DNA from: Portunus trituberculatus
Lineage: Eukaryota > Arthropoda > Malacostraca > Decapoda > Portunidae
DNA length: 64,000 nt
Direction of reading: 5' to 3'
Assembly (NCBI RefSeq): GCF_017591435.1
Contig: NC_059287.1
Coordinates: forward strand, 13,503,634 to 13,567,633
The position numbers and the translations under genes were made by a program. This document shows positions 56,645 through 64,000 of the stretch, piece by piece (the stretch's first letter is position 1; every line of letters begins with the position of its first letter). The notes under the pieces are model-generated. The model saw only the letters and a list, made by a program, of their open reading frames with translations, searched no databases and had not been told where the DNA came from.

Positions 56645-59350
56645 GTGTGCATGGTCAGTGGGACACAATGTGTTGGGTATAAATCCTGCATGATGCCATT
56701 AGGTGAGTGGGACTGTTTTGCCAGGGTCACTACCTGGTTTTACTATAGCATATCTGATACAAAGCTGTTTTTTTCTGAACTGACTTAAGAAAATTTTTTT
56801 TATCAACCAATCATAATTGTAGTAAATGGTAATAGAGAGAACATCTGAGCCTTAGTTTTGATAAGTTTTCATTAATCACAAATGCAACAATTTAAGTAAA
56901 CTTGCATGGCCAGCAGCCTTGAAGGCAGTTTGAATGTGCTGATGTGACAGCCCATTATTAATACATTAAAACCTCACTAAGTCAGACTAATTGAGGGGAA
57001 AGGGCAGTCAAACTTATCTGAACCCATCACTGCATTTAGATTTCTTGTCTCCAAAGTGTTCAACAAACCTTCCTGACACATAATAGATGTTCTATATGGT
57101 AAGTTATTAATCTAATCTGAGGAAGATGCCTGTCAGCAGTGTGTGTCACTTCGACTAGGTTAGGTTAATCAGTCAGCGAGGTTAGGTTGGCCTAGCCTTA
57201 ATAATTAGTGGAGTGCAGCTAGTGGCAGTGAGTACTGTCCACAAGAGTTATATACTGCTGTGCTTTGTGACACCACAATATTTTCTTCCAGTACATTACC
57301 ATTTGTTTGAAACTGATCTGCCTTTTCGTTTCCATATCAAAAGAGTACTTTCTGAGGAGATGGAGGGTCTGAGAGTAAAGTGTAAAAATTAAAAAGTAAT
57401 GATTTGCAAAAAAAAAAAAAAAAAAAAAAACAAAGTGCAGATTCATTCAACAAAGGTCTAAAATGATGAGTAAATAGATTGATTGGGAATTGAGAAGCTG
57501 GTGAAAGTAAAAATTTGCAGAATCTATGGTAGGGTTGCCATATGTCCAGAATTCAGATAACGAAGTCAGCGTCCGGGATCATTTTTGAAAATCCCTCAAA
57601 TGATCGGAATTTCACTTACCATCAGTAATTTAAAAAATCACATTTATTAAATTTCCTTGGGTTGAAATAATGGGAGAGAGAGAGAGGAGTTCACCGAGTG
57701 GCAGCTGCTTTGGTTTGGTTTCGGTCAAAACTCTGACATGTATGGGTCCTGTATGAAGTCAATGCTCGCAGCCTTCCCAACGCCACCTCACATCGCGCCC
57801 CAGTCTTTAACCAGTTCTGATAGGAGTCAGTTTGGATTACTGTTTGCAGCCTTGTGACCTTGTCATTACAACTATTACTTGTTCTTGTCAAGATGCCCAA
57901 ACGAAAGTGTAATTTCACTGCAGAGATGCAGAACAAACTCCGTGCTTCAAAAAAAGGCAGGGATGAGTGGGAAGCTGAGTGTTTGGTGTGCAACCCAGGA
58001 ACATTAATTATTTGTCCCACTGGCACATAAAGGCATTAATGACTTACAGTGACTGTAAGTCACAGTCGCAGTGGTTGAAGAAGAGTTAGAAGATAGCAAC
58101 TAAGCTAAGCTAAGTGGAGAAACGGAATTCAAGATTATCAGCCATATGCAAAGGTAAATAAGTTGAGTTTCTTTTAATTAATTTACATATTTTCCAGTAT
58201 CATATCATGACCATAATCAGGTGTTAGTGAAGGTGTCCGGAATTTTGATAGTTCATTATGGCAACCCTAATCTATGGCTGGCATAATAAAGTACTGGAAG
58301 ATCTTTCACTCTGAGTGTTCTATCTCTCCTGAAGATTTTTATTTATCACAACACCACATGCACATACTCGTGGACACTTTTAAATTAGCTCACTAGTACA
58401 GTTCAGTGGATCTTAGATCTCGATTTTTCTCATTCCGGGGCGTCCGTTTATGGAATTCTTTGCCTGACCATGTTGTTGCTCTGAACTCGCTGCCATCCTT
58501 CAAATCAGCCCTTCACAGTCATTTAGGCGACATTCTGTACGACTTTGTGGAGTAATATGTGATCCCCATGTATGGGGATCACAGATTGAAGAGGAATTCA
58601 CTGCAGGACTTAGCCCTGTTAATGGGCCAAATATTTAGAATTAGTATATAATGTATTGTGTACTTGTAAGTGTATCTTTAAGTACTGATGACGAGGTCGC
58701 TGTGCCACTGATACAGGATAACCTAGATGGGCCCTGGTGGCCCTTTGATATCCTATTATTTATGTTATGTTATGTTATGCATACACACATGTGCTGCTGT
58801 TTGCTGCATAATAATATAATCTGAACAGTTTCAATGGGTACACATTCCAGTCCACTCACAGTTTGTTACAATCATCCAGTAATCTACATCTAAAGTTGGC
58901 TGGCGTACCCACTTTCCTACTCTTCGTGGTATTTTTTCTGGTCTGGGAGCTAACCAGGTGCGAATCACAACACTGCAAGTAACAATAGGTTTTGTGATAA
59001 TGTTCTCTCTTGTCAGTAGTGGGAGCCAAAGTACGTAAATCAGTAGGAGAAACTAGGGAGAGAGCTCGTCAAGATACACTGACACTGAGCTTAGTGAGGA
59101 AACTGAATGACAAAACTGTCCATGCTCTAGACAAAATTGGACAACAAATAAAGAAACAGGATGCTATGAGATTATTCCTCCCTCCCGCACCGTCTACACA
59201 TAGTAGCTGGGTTGCTTCCGGATTCGTGTGAATTTGAACTTTTCTCACCGCCTCCTTGTTGAGCTTGGTGTCTTCCCCATAGGGCCATTTCTTAAAGGTT
59301 TTCAGTCTCTTTTCCTTCAGTAACATGTTAACTGCGTCCTTGTCCTTCAT
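47993..59350 (-). CDS. BIRC5: Survivin (BIR-domain inhibitor-of-apoptosis family), complete four-exon gene
   Basis: Minus-strand gene with four coding exons: 59,350-59,249, 53,290-53,181, 52,740-52,623 and 48,073-47,993. All introns are GT-AG and all phases match, giving 136 aa; human survivin has 142. The BIR domain covers about residues 14-85, with RLKTFKKWP near its start, then NPDLVRCFLCFKELDGW and EEHKNHASYC. Zinc ligands C54, C57, H74 and C81 have the family spacing C-x2-C-x16-H-x6-C. The last exon gives the charged C-terminal helix (KKIEEFKNQSQKSRKVLENM). There is one BIR and no RING, as in survivin/deterin. An in-frame TAG lies 9 nt before the ATG, which supports the start. By family knowledge the protein acts in the chromosomal passenger complex (Aurora B, INCENP, borealin) in mitosis, with a possible anti-apoptotic role. 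Introns 1 and 3 hold LINEs, SINEs and, in intron 1, a hAT element. Orthology is inferred from motifs, length and exon structure. Confidence 0.93.
48117..48184. repeat. (CA)n upstream of LINE in survivin intron 3
   Basis: About 34 units with one 'ataca' interruption, directly before the 5' end of the plus-strand LINE. Confidence 0.95.
48185..51122 (+). mobile_element. CR1-like (AC)n-flanked LINE in survivin intron 3, best preserved ORF2
   Basis: One frame runs from 48,207 to 50,024 apart from a single TAG at 49,059-49,061. Endonuclease: KMMYTNIDGVLSSKLELRDY, CLAETKLNEAIKIDLD, VILVGDFNCKEVDW, ARLDLVFTRGIQMNDDIRY and LGKSDHVILEMDTEEG. Linker: RPKEEGKKDWFNARCARAK. RT: EEKAMGPDEVSGRILKECRE, NYRPVS, LDLKKAFDKVPHARLIWKLE, SGVPQGSVLAAILFLIYIND, NLFADDTKLC and RPRLEYAGVLWTPHKKKHIR. 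One-base shifts near 49,985, 50,330, 50,480 and 50,800 break the rest. The 3' end is 'ctacaactaggtaaatac' then (AC)n. It lies opposite to the host gene. Confidence 0.93.
51123..51190. repeat. (CA)n joint between two plus-strand LINEs
   Basis: About 34 units; tail of the LINE on the left and upstream flank of the LINE on the right. Confidence 0.95.
51191..51998 (+). mobile_element. Old CR1-like LINE fragment following an (AC)n tail
   Basis: Degraded RT: FVEDAKLLKKC (in place of LFADDAKLLRKV), then a C-terminal part near CRRDIKKYSFVCRSIDIWSS. The 3' UTR 'gaacgagcatagttcttttc' resembles the C2 subfamily end and closes on 'caatacacac'. Many substitutions, clearly older than its neighbour. Confidence 0.7.
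52045..52175 (+). mobile_element. Decayed SINE (family 2) body
   Basis: 'gcctcttcaatgtgtagccc', 'tttacctagcag' and 'gaggttgtggtctcgct' match the body of the SINE at 59,931-60,186. The head is missing. No AC flank remains. Confidence 0.55.
52176..52622. other. Survivin intron 3, no further feature
   Basis: AT-rich with an (AAT)n run at about 52,403-52,441. Confidence 0.4.
52623..52740 (-). CDS. BIRC5: Survivin coding exon 3
   Basis: The acceptor is TATATTTCAG| and the donor is TTTGCG|GTGAGA. The exon opens with EEHKNHASYC, giving zinc ligands H74 and C81, then the linker to the C-terminal helix. It ends in phase 0. The following intron 3 is about 4.5 kb and contains two plus-strand LINE copies, opposite in direction to the gene. 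Confidence 0.94.
53181..53290 (-). CDS. BIRC5: Survivin coding exon 2 (zinc-knuckle half of BIR)
   Basis: The acceptor is CCTTTTCAG| and the donor is CCTTG|GTAAGA. It encodes MAAAGFYFIGN, then NNPDLVRCFLCFKELDGW and an acidic stretch, holding the first two zinc cysteines (C54, C57). The exon ends in phase 2, and the first G of exon 3 completes a Trp codon. The pattern is very close to vertebrate survivin. Confidence 0.95.
53606..53641. repeat. (GT)n at LINE 3' end in survivin intron 1
   Basis: About 18 units next to 'tatttacctagttttaccta', a duplicated LINE 3' terminal unit. Confidence 0.95.
53642..55942 (-). mobile_element. CR1-like (AC)n-flanked LINE in survivin intron 1
   Basis: Minus-strand order: endonuclease end (MNDDIRYKCPLGKSDHVILE), linker (RPKEEGKKDWFNAKCARAKE), RT (SQFGFRKGRSCVINLLSFYS, DKSHVMEMGKSERRPVGIYK, RPRLEYAGVVWTPHKKKHIR, MDLPTLEQRRERGDLIQVYK). 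The RT core is damaged: the PQGSVL region is shifted and ADD lies in a broken stretch near 54,500. It is 5'-truncated at (GT)n 55,943. Same orientation as the host gene. Frameshifts at several places. Confidence 0.9.
55943..55959. repeat. (GT)n joint between LINE and SINE
   Basis: About 8 units separating the LINE 5' end from the SINE 3' end. Confidence 0.9.
55960..56250 (-). mobile_element. tRNA-derived SINE (family 1), tandem copy A
   Basis: Same structure as 46,530-46,829, with box A and box B near the right end (ggtagctcagtggttagag and ggttcgattcc on the minus strand). The right end keeps 'cggcccggtagc'. (GT)n on both sides. Confidence 0.9.
56250..56272. repeat. (GT)n joint between two SINEs
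   Basis: About 11 units. Confidence 0.9.
56273..56560 (-). mobile_element. tRNA-derived SINE (family 1), tandem copy B
   Basis: Head to tail with copy A. It has a small deletion in the anticodon-arm region near 56,520 and a changed box A. (GT)n on both sides. Confidence 0.88.
56562..56646. repeat. (GT)n with two interruptions
   Basis: About 85 bp with 'gct' and 'tgtt' interruptions; upstream (AC)n flank of SINE copy B. Confidence 0.95.
56647..57521. other. Survivin intron 1, no gene seen
   Basis: Ordinary sequence. 'aggttaggtt' phrases near 57,158-57,190 and an A20 run at about 57,411-57,430. Confidence 0.3.
57530..58269 (+). mobile_element. Non-autonomous hAT element with perfect 8-bp target duplication
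   Basis: ATCTATGG lies on both sides (57,522-57,529 and 58,270-58,277). The ends are inverted for at least 13 bp (TAGGGTTGCCATA), then partly (GTCC.GAATT). The length is 740 bp. An 8-bp duplication with TA/CAGGG-type ends is the hAT pattern. It contains a 45-codon ORF at 57,893-58,030 but no transposase. Confidence 0.85.
57893..58030 (+). pseudogene. Short BED-like N-terminal peptide inside the hAT element
   Basis: MPKRKCNFTAEMQNKLRASK then GRDEWEAECLVC and a stop after 45 codons. The MPKRKC..F...LQ and E.EC..C pattern recalls the N-terminus of hAT-derived or ZBED-like proteins. It has the first Cys pair of a zinc finger but lacks the His pair, so it is likely a remnant of the parent transposase. 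Confidence 0.5.
58320..58785 (+). mobile_element. LINE C-terminal fragment with (TTATG)n tail
   Basis: A frame reads RSRFFSFRGVRLWNSLPDHV then VALNSLPSFKSALHSHLGD, a typical LINE ORF2 C-terminus, with stop near 58,555. The 3' UTR and TTATG tail match 4,770-4,934. The family differs from the AC-tailed ones. Confidence 0.7.
58786..59248. other. Survivin intron 1, proximal part
   Basis: A plus-strand frame at 59,010-59,231 (KVRKSVGETRERARQD and onward) has no splice context or recognised family and is not annotated as a gene. Confidence 0.3.
59249..59350 (-). CDS. BIRC5: Survivin coding exon 1
   Basis: This exon encodes residues 1-34, including the BIR-opening motif RLKTFKKWPYGE. It ends in phase 0 at GGCG|GTGAGA. 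The start is the first Met after an in-frame stop at 59,357-59,359. Intron 1 (53,291-59,248, about 6 kb) contains a LINE, two tandem SINEs and a hAT element. Confidence 0.92.
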
Positions 59351-59506
59351 GACGACCTAGGAAGGGCAATGTAGTAGCTTTTCTAGACCACCTCAAATCT
59401 TCAGCGGTACACGCGCTTATTTTCTGTTTGTGTTGACGAATGACGATTGACGATGACGATTTCTGCGTCTTCTTTACGGCGCCTCTCATCCGTGTGGCTA
59501 TTTTTA

Positions 59507-59512
<6 letters not shown>
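59351..59512 (-). promoter_or_regulatory. Presumed survivin 5' UTR/promoter region
   Basis: Sequence immediately upstream of the survivin ATG. Repeats of TGACGAT occur at 59,438-59,460. No TATA box was evident. This is inferred from position only. Confidence 0.3.

Positions 59513-59577
<65 letters not shown>
59513..59577. repeat. (CT)n microsatellite
   Basis: About 32 units upstream of the survivin gene. A (GA)n run follows at 59,741-59,788. Confidence 0.95.
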
Positions 59578-59579
<2 letters not shown>

Positions 59580-59735
59580 TTTTTTCTCTTAGTATGAGTT
59601 AAACTTTACATTTGTTTTATGCGTGTGTTCTTAGCTTTAAAATCTCTCTCCTCTCTCTTTCTCTCTGCAAATGTGATATAATTGTGAACTGTAATTATTA
59701 GTCTTACTCTCACAATCAACTGCCCGGTGCTTCCC

Positions 59736-59790
<55 letters not shown>

Positions 59791-59889
59791 CTTATTGATT
59801 TAGTAATATGATGTGTATAAGAAAGGAGGAGGTCTGGCCATGCCTCATAACACTGCAAGTAAGGAGGTCGGATTGGCATACCCGTACTG

Positions 59890-59890
<1 letters not shown>

Positions 59891-59930
<40 letters not shown>
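59891..59930. repeat. (CA)n upstream of SINE family 2
   Basis: About 20 units directly before the truncated tRNA head. Confidence 0.95.
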
Positions 59931-59933
<3 letters not shown>

Positions 59934-60182
59934 GACTCACAATCGAGAGGGCCGGGTTCGAATCCCGGCGCGGCGAGGCAAATGGGTAAGCCTCTTAATG
60001 TGTAGCCCCTTTTCACCTAGCAGTAAATAGGTACGGGATGTAACTCGAGGGGTTGTGGCCTCGCTTTCCCGGTGTGTGGAGTGTGTTGTGGTCTCAGTTC
60101 TACCCGAAGATCGGTCTATGAGCTCTAAGCTCGCTCCGTAATGGGGAAGACTGGCTGGGTGACCAGCAAGTGACCGAGGTTA

Positions 60183-60186
<4 letters not shown>
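59931..60186 (+). mobile_element. tRNA-derived SINE (family 2), head-truncated, AC-flanked
   Basis: Starts at the anticodon arm (CTCGACTCACAATCGAG, anticodon CAC) followed by box B GGTTCGAATCC at 59,955. The body is 'ttcacctagcagtaaatagg', 'acgggatgtaactcgagg', 'ttgtggcctcgctttcc'. It ends '..gaggttaattacacac'. The body is related to family 1 (cctagcagt..taggtacggg). (CA)n both sides; the D-arm half is missing at the AC junction. Confidence 0.85.

Positions 60187-60214
<28 letters not shown>
60187..60214. repeat. (CA)n joint between the two SINE families
   Basis: About 14 units. Confidence 0.95.
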
Positions 60215-60217
<3 letters not shown>

Positions 60218-60503
60218 TAGCTCAGTGGTTAGAGCGCTGGCTTCACAAGCCAGAGGACCGGGGTTCGATTCCCCGGTCGGGTGCAGATATTTGGGTGTGT
60301 CTCCTTTCACGTGTAGCTCCTGTTCACCTAGCAGTGAGTAGGTACGGGATGTAAATCGAGAAGTTGTGACCTTGTTGTCCCGGTGTGTGGTGTGTGCCTG
60401 GTCTCAGGCCTATCCGAAGATCGGAAATAATGGGCTCTGAGCTCGTTCCGTAGGGTAACGTCTGGCTGTCTCGTCAGAGACTGCAGCAGATCAAACAGTG
60501 AAA

Positions 60504-60505
<2 letters not shown>
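60215..60505 (+). mobile_element. tRNA-derived SINE (family 1), best preserved copy
   Basis: Box A at about 60,218 (TAGCTCAGTGGTTAGAGCG), anticodon arm CTGGCTTCACAAGCCAG, box B GGTTCGATTCC at 60,262-60,272. The body follows and ends '..atcaaacagtgaaacaaac' into (CA)n. About 290 bp, bounded by (CA)n at both ends. It follows the family 2 SINE head to tail. Confidence 0.92.

Positions 60506-60538
<33 letters not shown>
60506..60538. repeat. (CA)n tail of SINE
   Basis: About 16 units. Confidence 0.95.
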
Positions 60539-60540
<2 letters not shown>

Positions 60541-60603
60541 TAGATTAGGATGATAAGATTCTTTTTTGGTTTGTCATTTTTTTCTTTGATGATGTGTTTT
60601 TTC

Positions 60604-60605
<2 letters not shown>

Positions 60606-60655
<50 letters not shown>
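60606..60655. repeat. (GT)n next to LINE remnant
   Basis: About 25 units. Confidence 0.95.
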
Positions 60656-60656
<1 letters not shown>

Positions 60657-60910
60657 ATGAGTATGATTACTTAGTTTTGCTTTATGTTCGTGCTGTCCCA
60701 TCTCTGTATCTTTTAATATCTATCTTAGCCTTGAAACTTTGTATAGGGTTTACATTTAGCTACTGTTTCTTCTACCAGACTGTTCCATACATCAATATTT
60801 TTATACGGGAAACTATATCTTTTGACGTCTCTTGTACCACCACTATTTCAATCTTTCCATGTCCCTTACCATCACTTGTATCCCAAACCATCAATCATTC
60901 GGGTCCATCT
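60656..60910 (-). mobile_element. Diverged CR1-like LINE 3' end beside (GT)n
   Basis: Plus-strand phrases 'tgtcccatctctgtatct', 'ttccatacatcaatattttt' and 'cgggaaactatatcttttga' parallel the 3' ends at 31,300 and 44,200. The minus-strand coding end is decayed. It meets (GT)n at its 3' side like the younger copies. Confidence 0.65.
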
Positions 60911-62384
<1,474 letters not shown>

Positions 62385-62489
62385 GTATATAAGGGTGAAC
62401 CAATGAACATTCCTCTCCTATAGATTGATTAGCATGTTGTTATGTAAGGAGTCAGTCACGCGGCCTTAGAGGTATAAGTGTGTGTGTGT

Positions 62490-63852
62490 ATTCACCTAGT
62501 TGTAATTTTACAGGGCCTGGGTATCATACTCGTGTGGCCCCGTCTCCATATCTACACACATCCAACTTTCCTTTAAAACTATGCACACTCCTCGCTGACA
62601 CCACCTCCTCACTCAAACCATTCCACACCTCCACACATCTTTGTGGGAAACTATATTTCTTCACATCCTTCAAGCATATTCCCTTGGCTATCTTTTTACT
62701 ATGCGATCTTGTAGTTCTATTTAAGTTTTCCTCTCTCAACATCATTTGCTCATTATCCACTTCATCCAGTCCGTTCAACAGTTTATAAACCTGTATTAAA
62801 TCTCCTCTTTCTCTTCTTTGTTCCAAGGTAAGCAAATTCATTTCTTTTAATCTCTCCTCATAGGTCATTTCTGCCAATTCCGGAACCATTTTTGTTGCCA
62901 TTCTCTGCAATCTCTCCAACTTCCTTATATGCTTCTTTTTATAAGGGGACCAAACCACTCCAGCATATTCCAATCTTGGTCTAATTACCGTACTAATTAA
63001 TTTCTTCATCATATCTTTATCCATATAATGGAAGGCTAATCCAATATTTTTATCAAATTATACGTTTCTCCAAACATCTTATCAATATGAGCCTCAAACT
63101 GCCCATGGTCTTGTATTATCACTCCCAAATCCTTTTCCTTTTCCACCTTTTTCAACACTACTTCTTCACCCATCTTATATGACCCTCTTGGCCGTCTTCC
63201 ACTCTTCCCCATCTCCATCACATGACTTTTGCTCAGATTAAATTCCATTTGCCACCTCTTGCTCCACTCCCAAATCTTATCCAGATCTGCCTGTAAAATT
63301 TCACAATCTTCTTCACTCTTCACACACCTACACAACTTCGCATCATCCGCAAACAAATTAATATAACTGTTTACTCCCTCTGGCATGTCATTAATATATA
63401 CAAGGAAAAGTATTGGTGCCAGCACTGAGCCTTGTGGGACTCCACTCTCCACCACCAACCAGTCCGACTTTGCATCCCTTATTACCGTTCTCATCTCCCT
63501 CCATCTCAAGTAGTTTTCCATCCACTTTAACACTTTTCCTTTCAGTCCTCCATAAATCTCTAATTTCCATAACAGTCTCATGTGAGGTACCTTGTCAAAA
63601 GCTTTCTTTAAATCCAAATATACACAGTCCATCCATCCCTCTCTCTCTTGTATTTTGTCAACCACTCTTGAATAAAAGCTCAGTAGATTTGTTACACATG
63701 ACCTGCCTTTCCTAAAGCCAAATTGATGATCCGATAATAACTTATGATCCTCCAGGAACCGTATCCAATATTTCTTTATCACCCTCTCACAAATCTTACC
63801 GACCACACTTGTTAGAGACACAGGTCTATAGTTAAGAGGCTCTTCCTTACTG
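62490..63852 (-). mobile_element. CR1-like LINE, sister of the copy at 38,535-41,068
   Basis: A 261-residue frame (63,821-63,036) reads VVGKICERVIKKYWIRFLED, LDLKKAFDKVPHMRLLWKLE, SGVPQGSVLAPILFLVYIND, NLFADDAKLCRCVKSEEDCE and KSHVMEMGKSGRRPRGSYKM. Next is a one-base break at IKILD, then KLISTVIRPRLEYAGVVWSP. The same break occurs in 38,535-41,068. The 3' end abuts (GT)5 at 62,479. The 5' end stops at 63,852, where sequence beginning 'tgtgggttatg' starts. Confidence 0.92.
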
Positions 63853-64000
63853 TGGGTTATGTATTGTATTAATGCATATTACGTGTATGTGGCAACACTG
63901 TGTATTTCTCTGCGCATTCAGCTAGCGCGTGAGCCTGTGCTCCCGAGTCGCTACTGGCCGCCATTTCCTACCCTTTGTAGCTCTAAGGACAAGTAAAGAA
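63853..64000. other. Unassigned end of window, abrupt junction with LINE
   Basis: Starts TGTGGGTTATGTATTG at a clean break in the LINE and continues GC-richer. It could be the start of an LTR or other insert; too little is visible. Confidence 0.25.

Noticed and set aside
59010..59231. Plus-strand coding exon (KVRKSVGETRERARQD and onward)
   Set aside because: No matching splice sites and no recognised family, and it partly underlies the survivin donor region on the other strand. Left unannotated.
60215..60285. A genuine tRNA-Val(CAC) gene
   Set aside because: Box A, anticodon arm and box B are good, but the acceptor stem is incomplete, the same sequence recurs at 46,530, 55,960 and 56,273, and a SINE body of over 200 bp follows. 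It is a SINE head.

Overview
This window is eukaryotic, repeat-dense nuclear DNA, most likely from a decapod crustacean. That call is an inference from spliced animal genes (survivin, an RRP12-like start exon), very dense dinucleotide arrays, many non-LTR retrotransposons and scattered TTAGG-like motifs. I see no bacterial operons, CRISPR arrays or phage genes. A run of exactly 500 N at 16,001-16,500 is an assembly gap.

Host genes. The best-supported gene is a complete survivin (BIRC5/deterin-type) gene on the minus strand. Its four coding exons (59,350-59,249; 53,290-53,181; 52,740-52,623; 48,073-47,993) join in phase to 136 aa with an intact BIR zinc site. Introns 1 and 3 are swollen by LINEs and SINEs. 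Other gene pieces are a Gly/Met-rich terminal exon at 991-1,212, the first coding exon of an RRP12-like ribosome-biogenesis protein at 9,571-9,70x, and two phase-compatible exons of an unrecognised gene (11,256-11,412 and 12,635-12,738), the second with a broken duplicate at 14,941. There are also three weaker exon candidates.

Layout. 1-9.5 kb: the terminal exon, a long repeat-poor stretch, two LINE tails, a purine-rich tandem duplication, a GT-skewed minisatellite and an 832-bp element with long inverted ends. 9.5-16 kb: gene exons inside a roughly 3.4-kb tandem duplication that runs into the gap. 16.5-28.6 kb: a CR1-like LINE, a 121-bp satellite whose units resemble TTAA-type MITE ends, a LINE reverse transcriptase split by such a MITE, and two oppositely oriented LINEs. 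28.6-36.5 kb: an I-type LINE (ORF1; ORF2 with endonuclease, reverse transcriptase and RNase H) split by a 3.3-kb TTAA-flanked piggyBac-like insertion that itself carries another LINE. 38.5-46.8 kb: three CR1-like LINEs and one SINE in head-to-tail order, each joint being an (AC)n array. 48-60.5 kb: the survivin gene with more (AC)n-flanked LINEs and SINEs, and a non-autonomous hAT element with a perfect 8-bp target duplication. 60.5-64 kb: another LINE remnant, a (TA)n array and a further LINE copy.

Main message. One CR1-like LINE family and at least one tRNA-derived SINE family are nearly always bounded by (AC)n, usually at both ends and always in the same orientation relative to the AC strand. 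They are chained so that each element begins where the AC tail of the previous one ends. This is what orientation-specific insertion into (AC)n microsatellites would produce, and it may be an undescribed microsatellite-targeting LINE/SINE pair.
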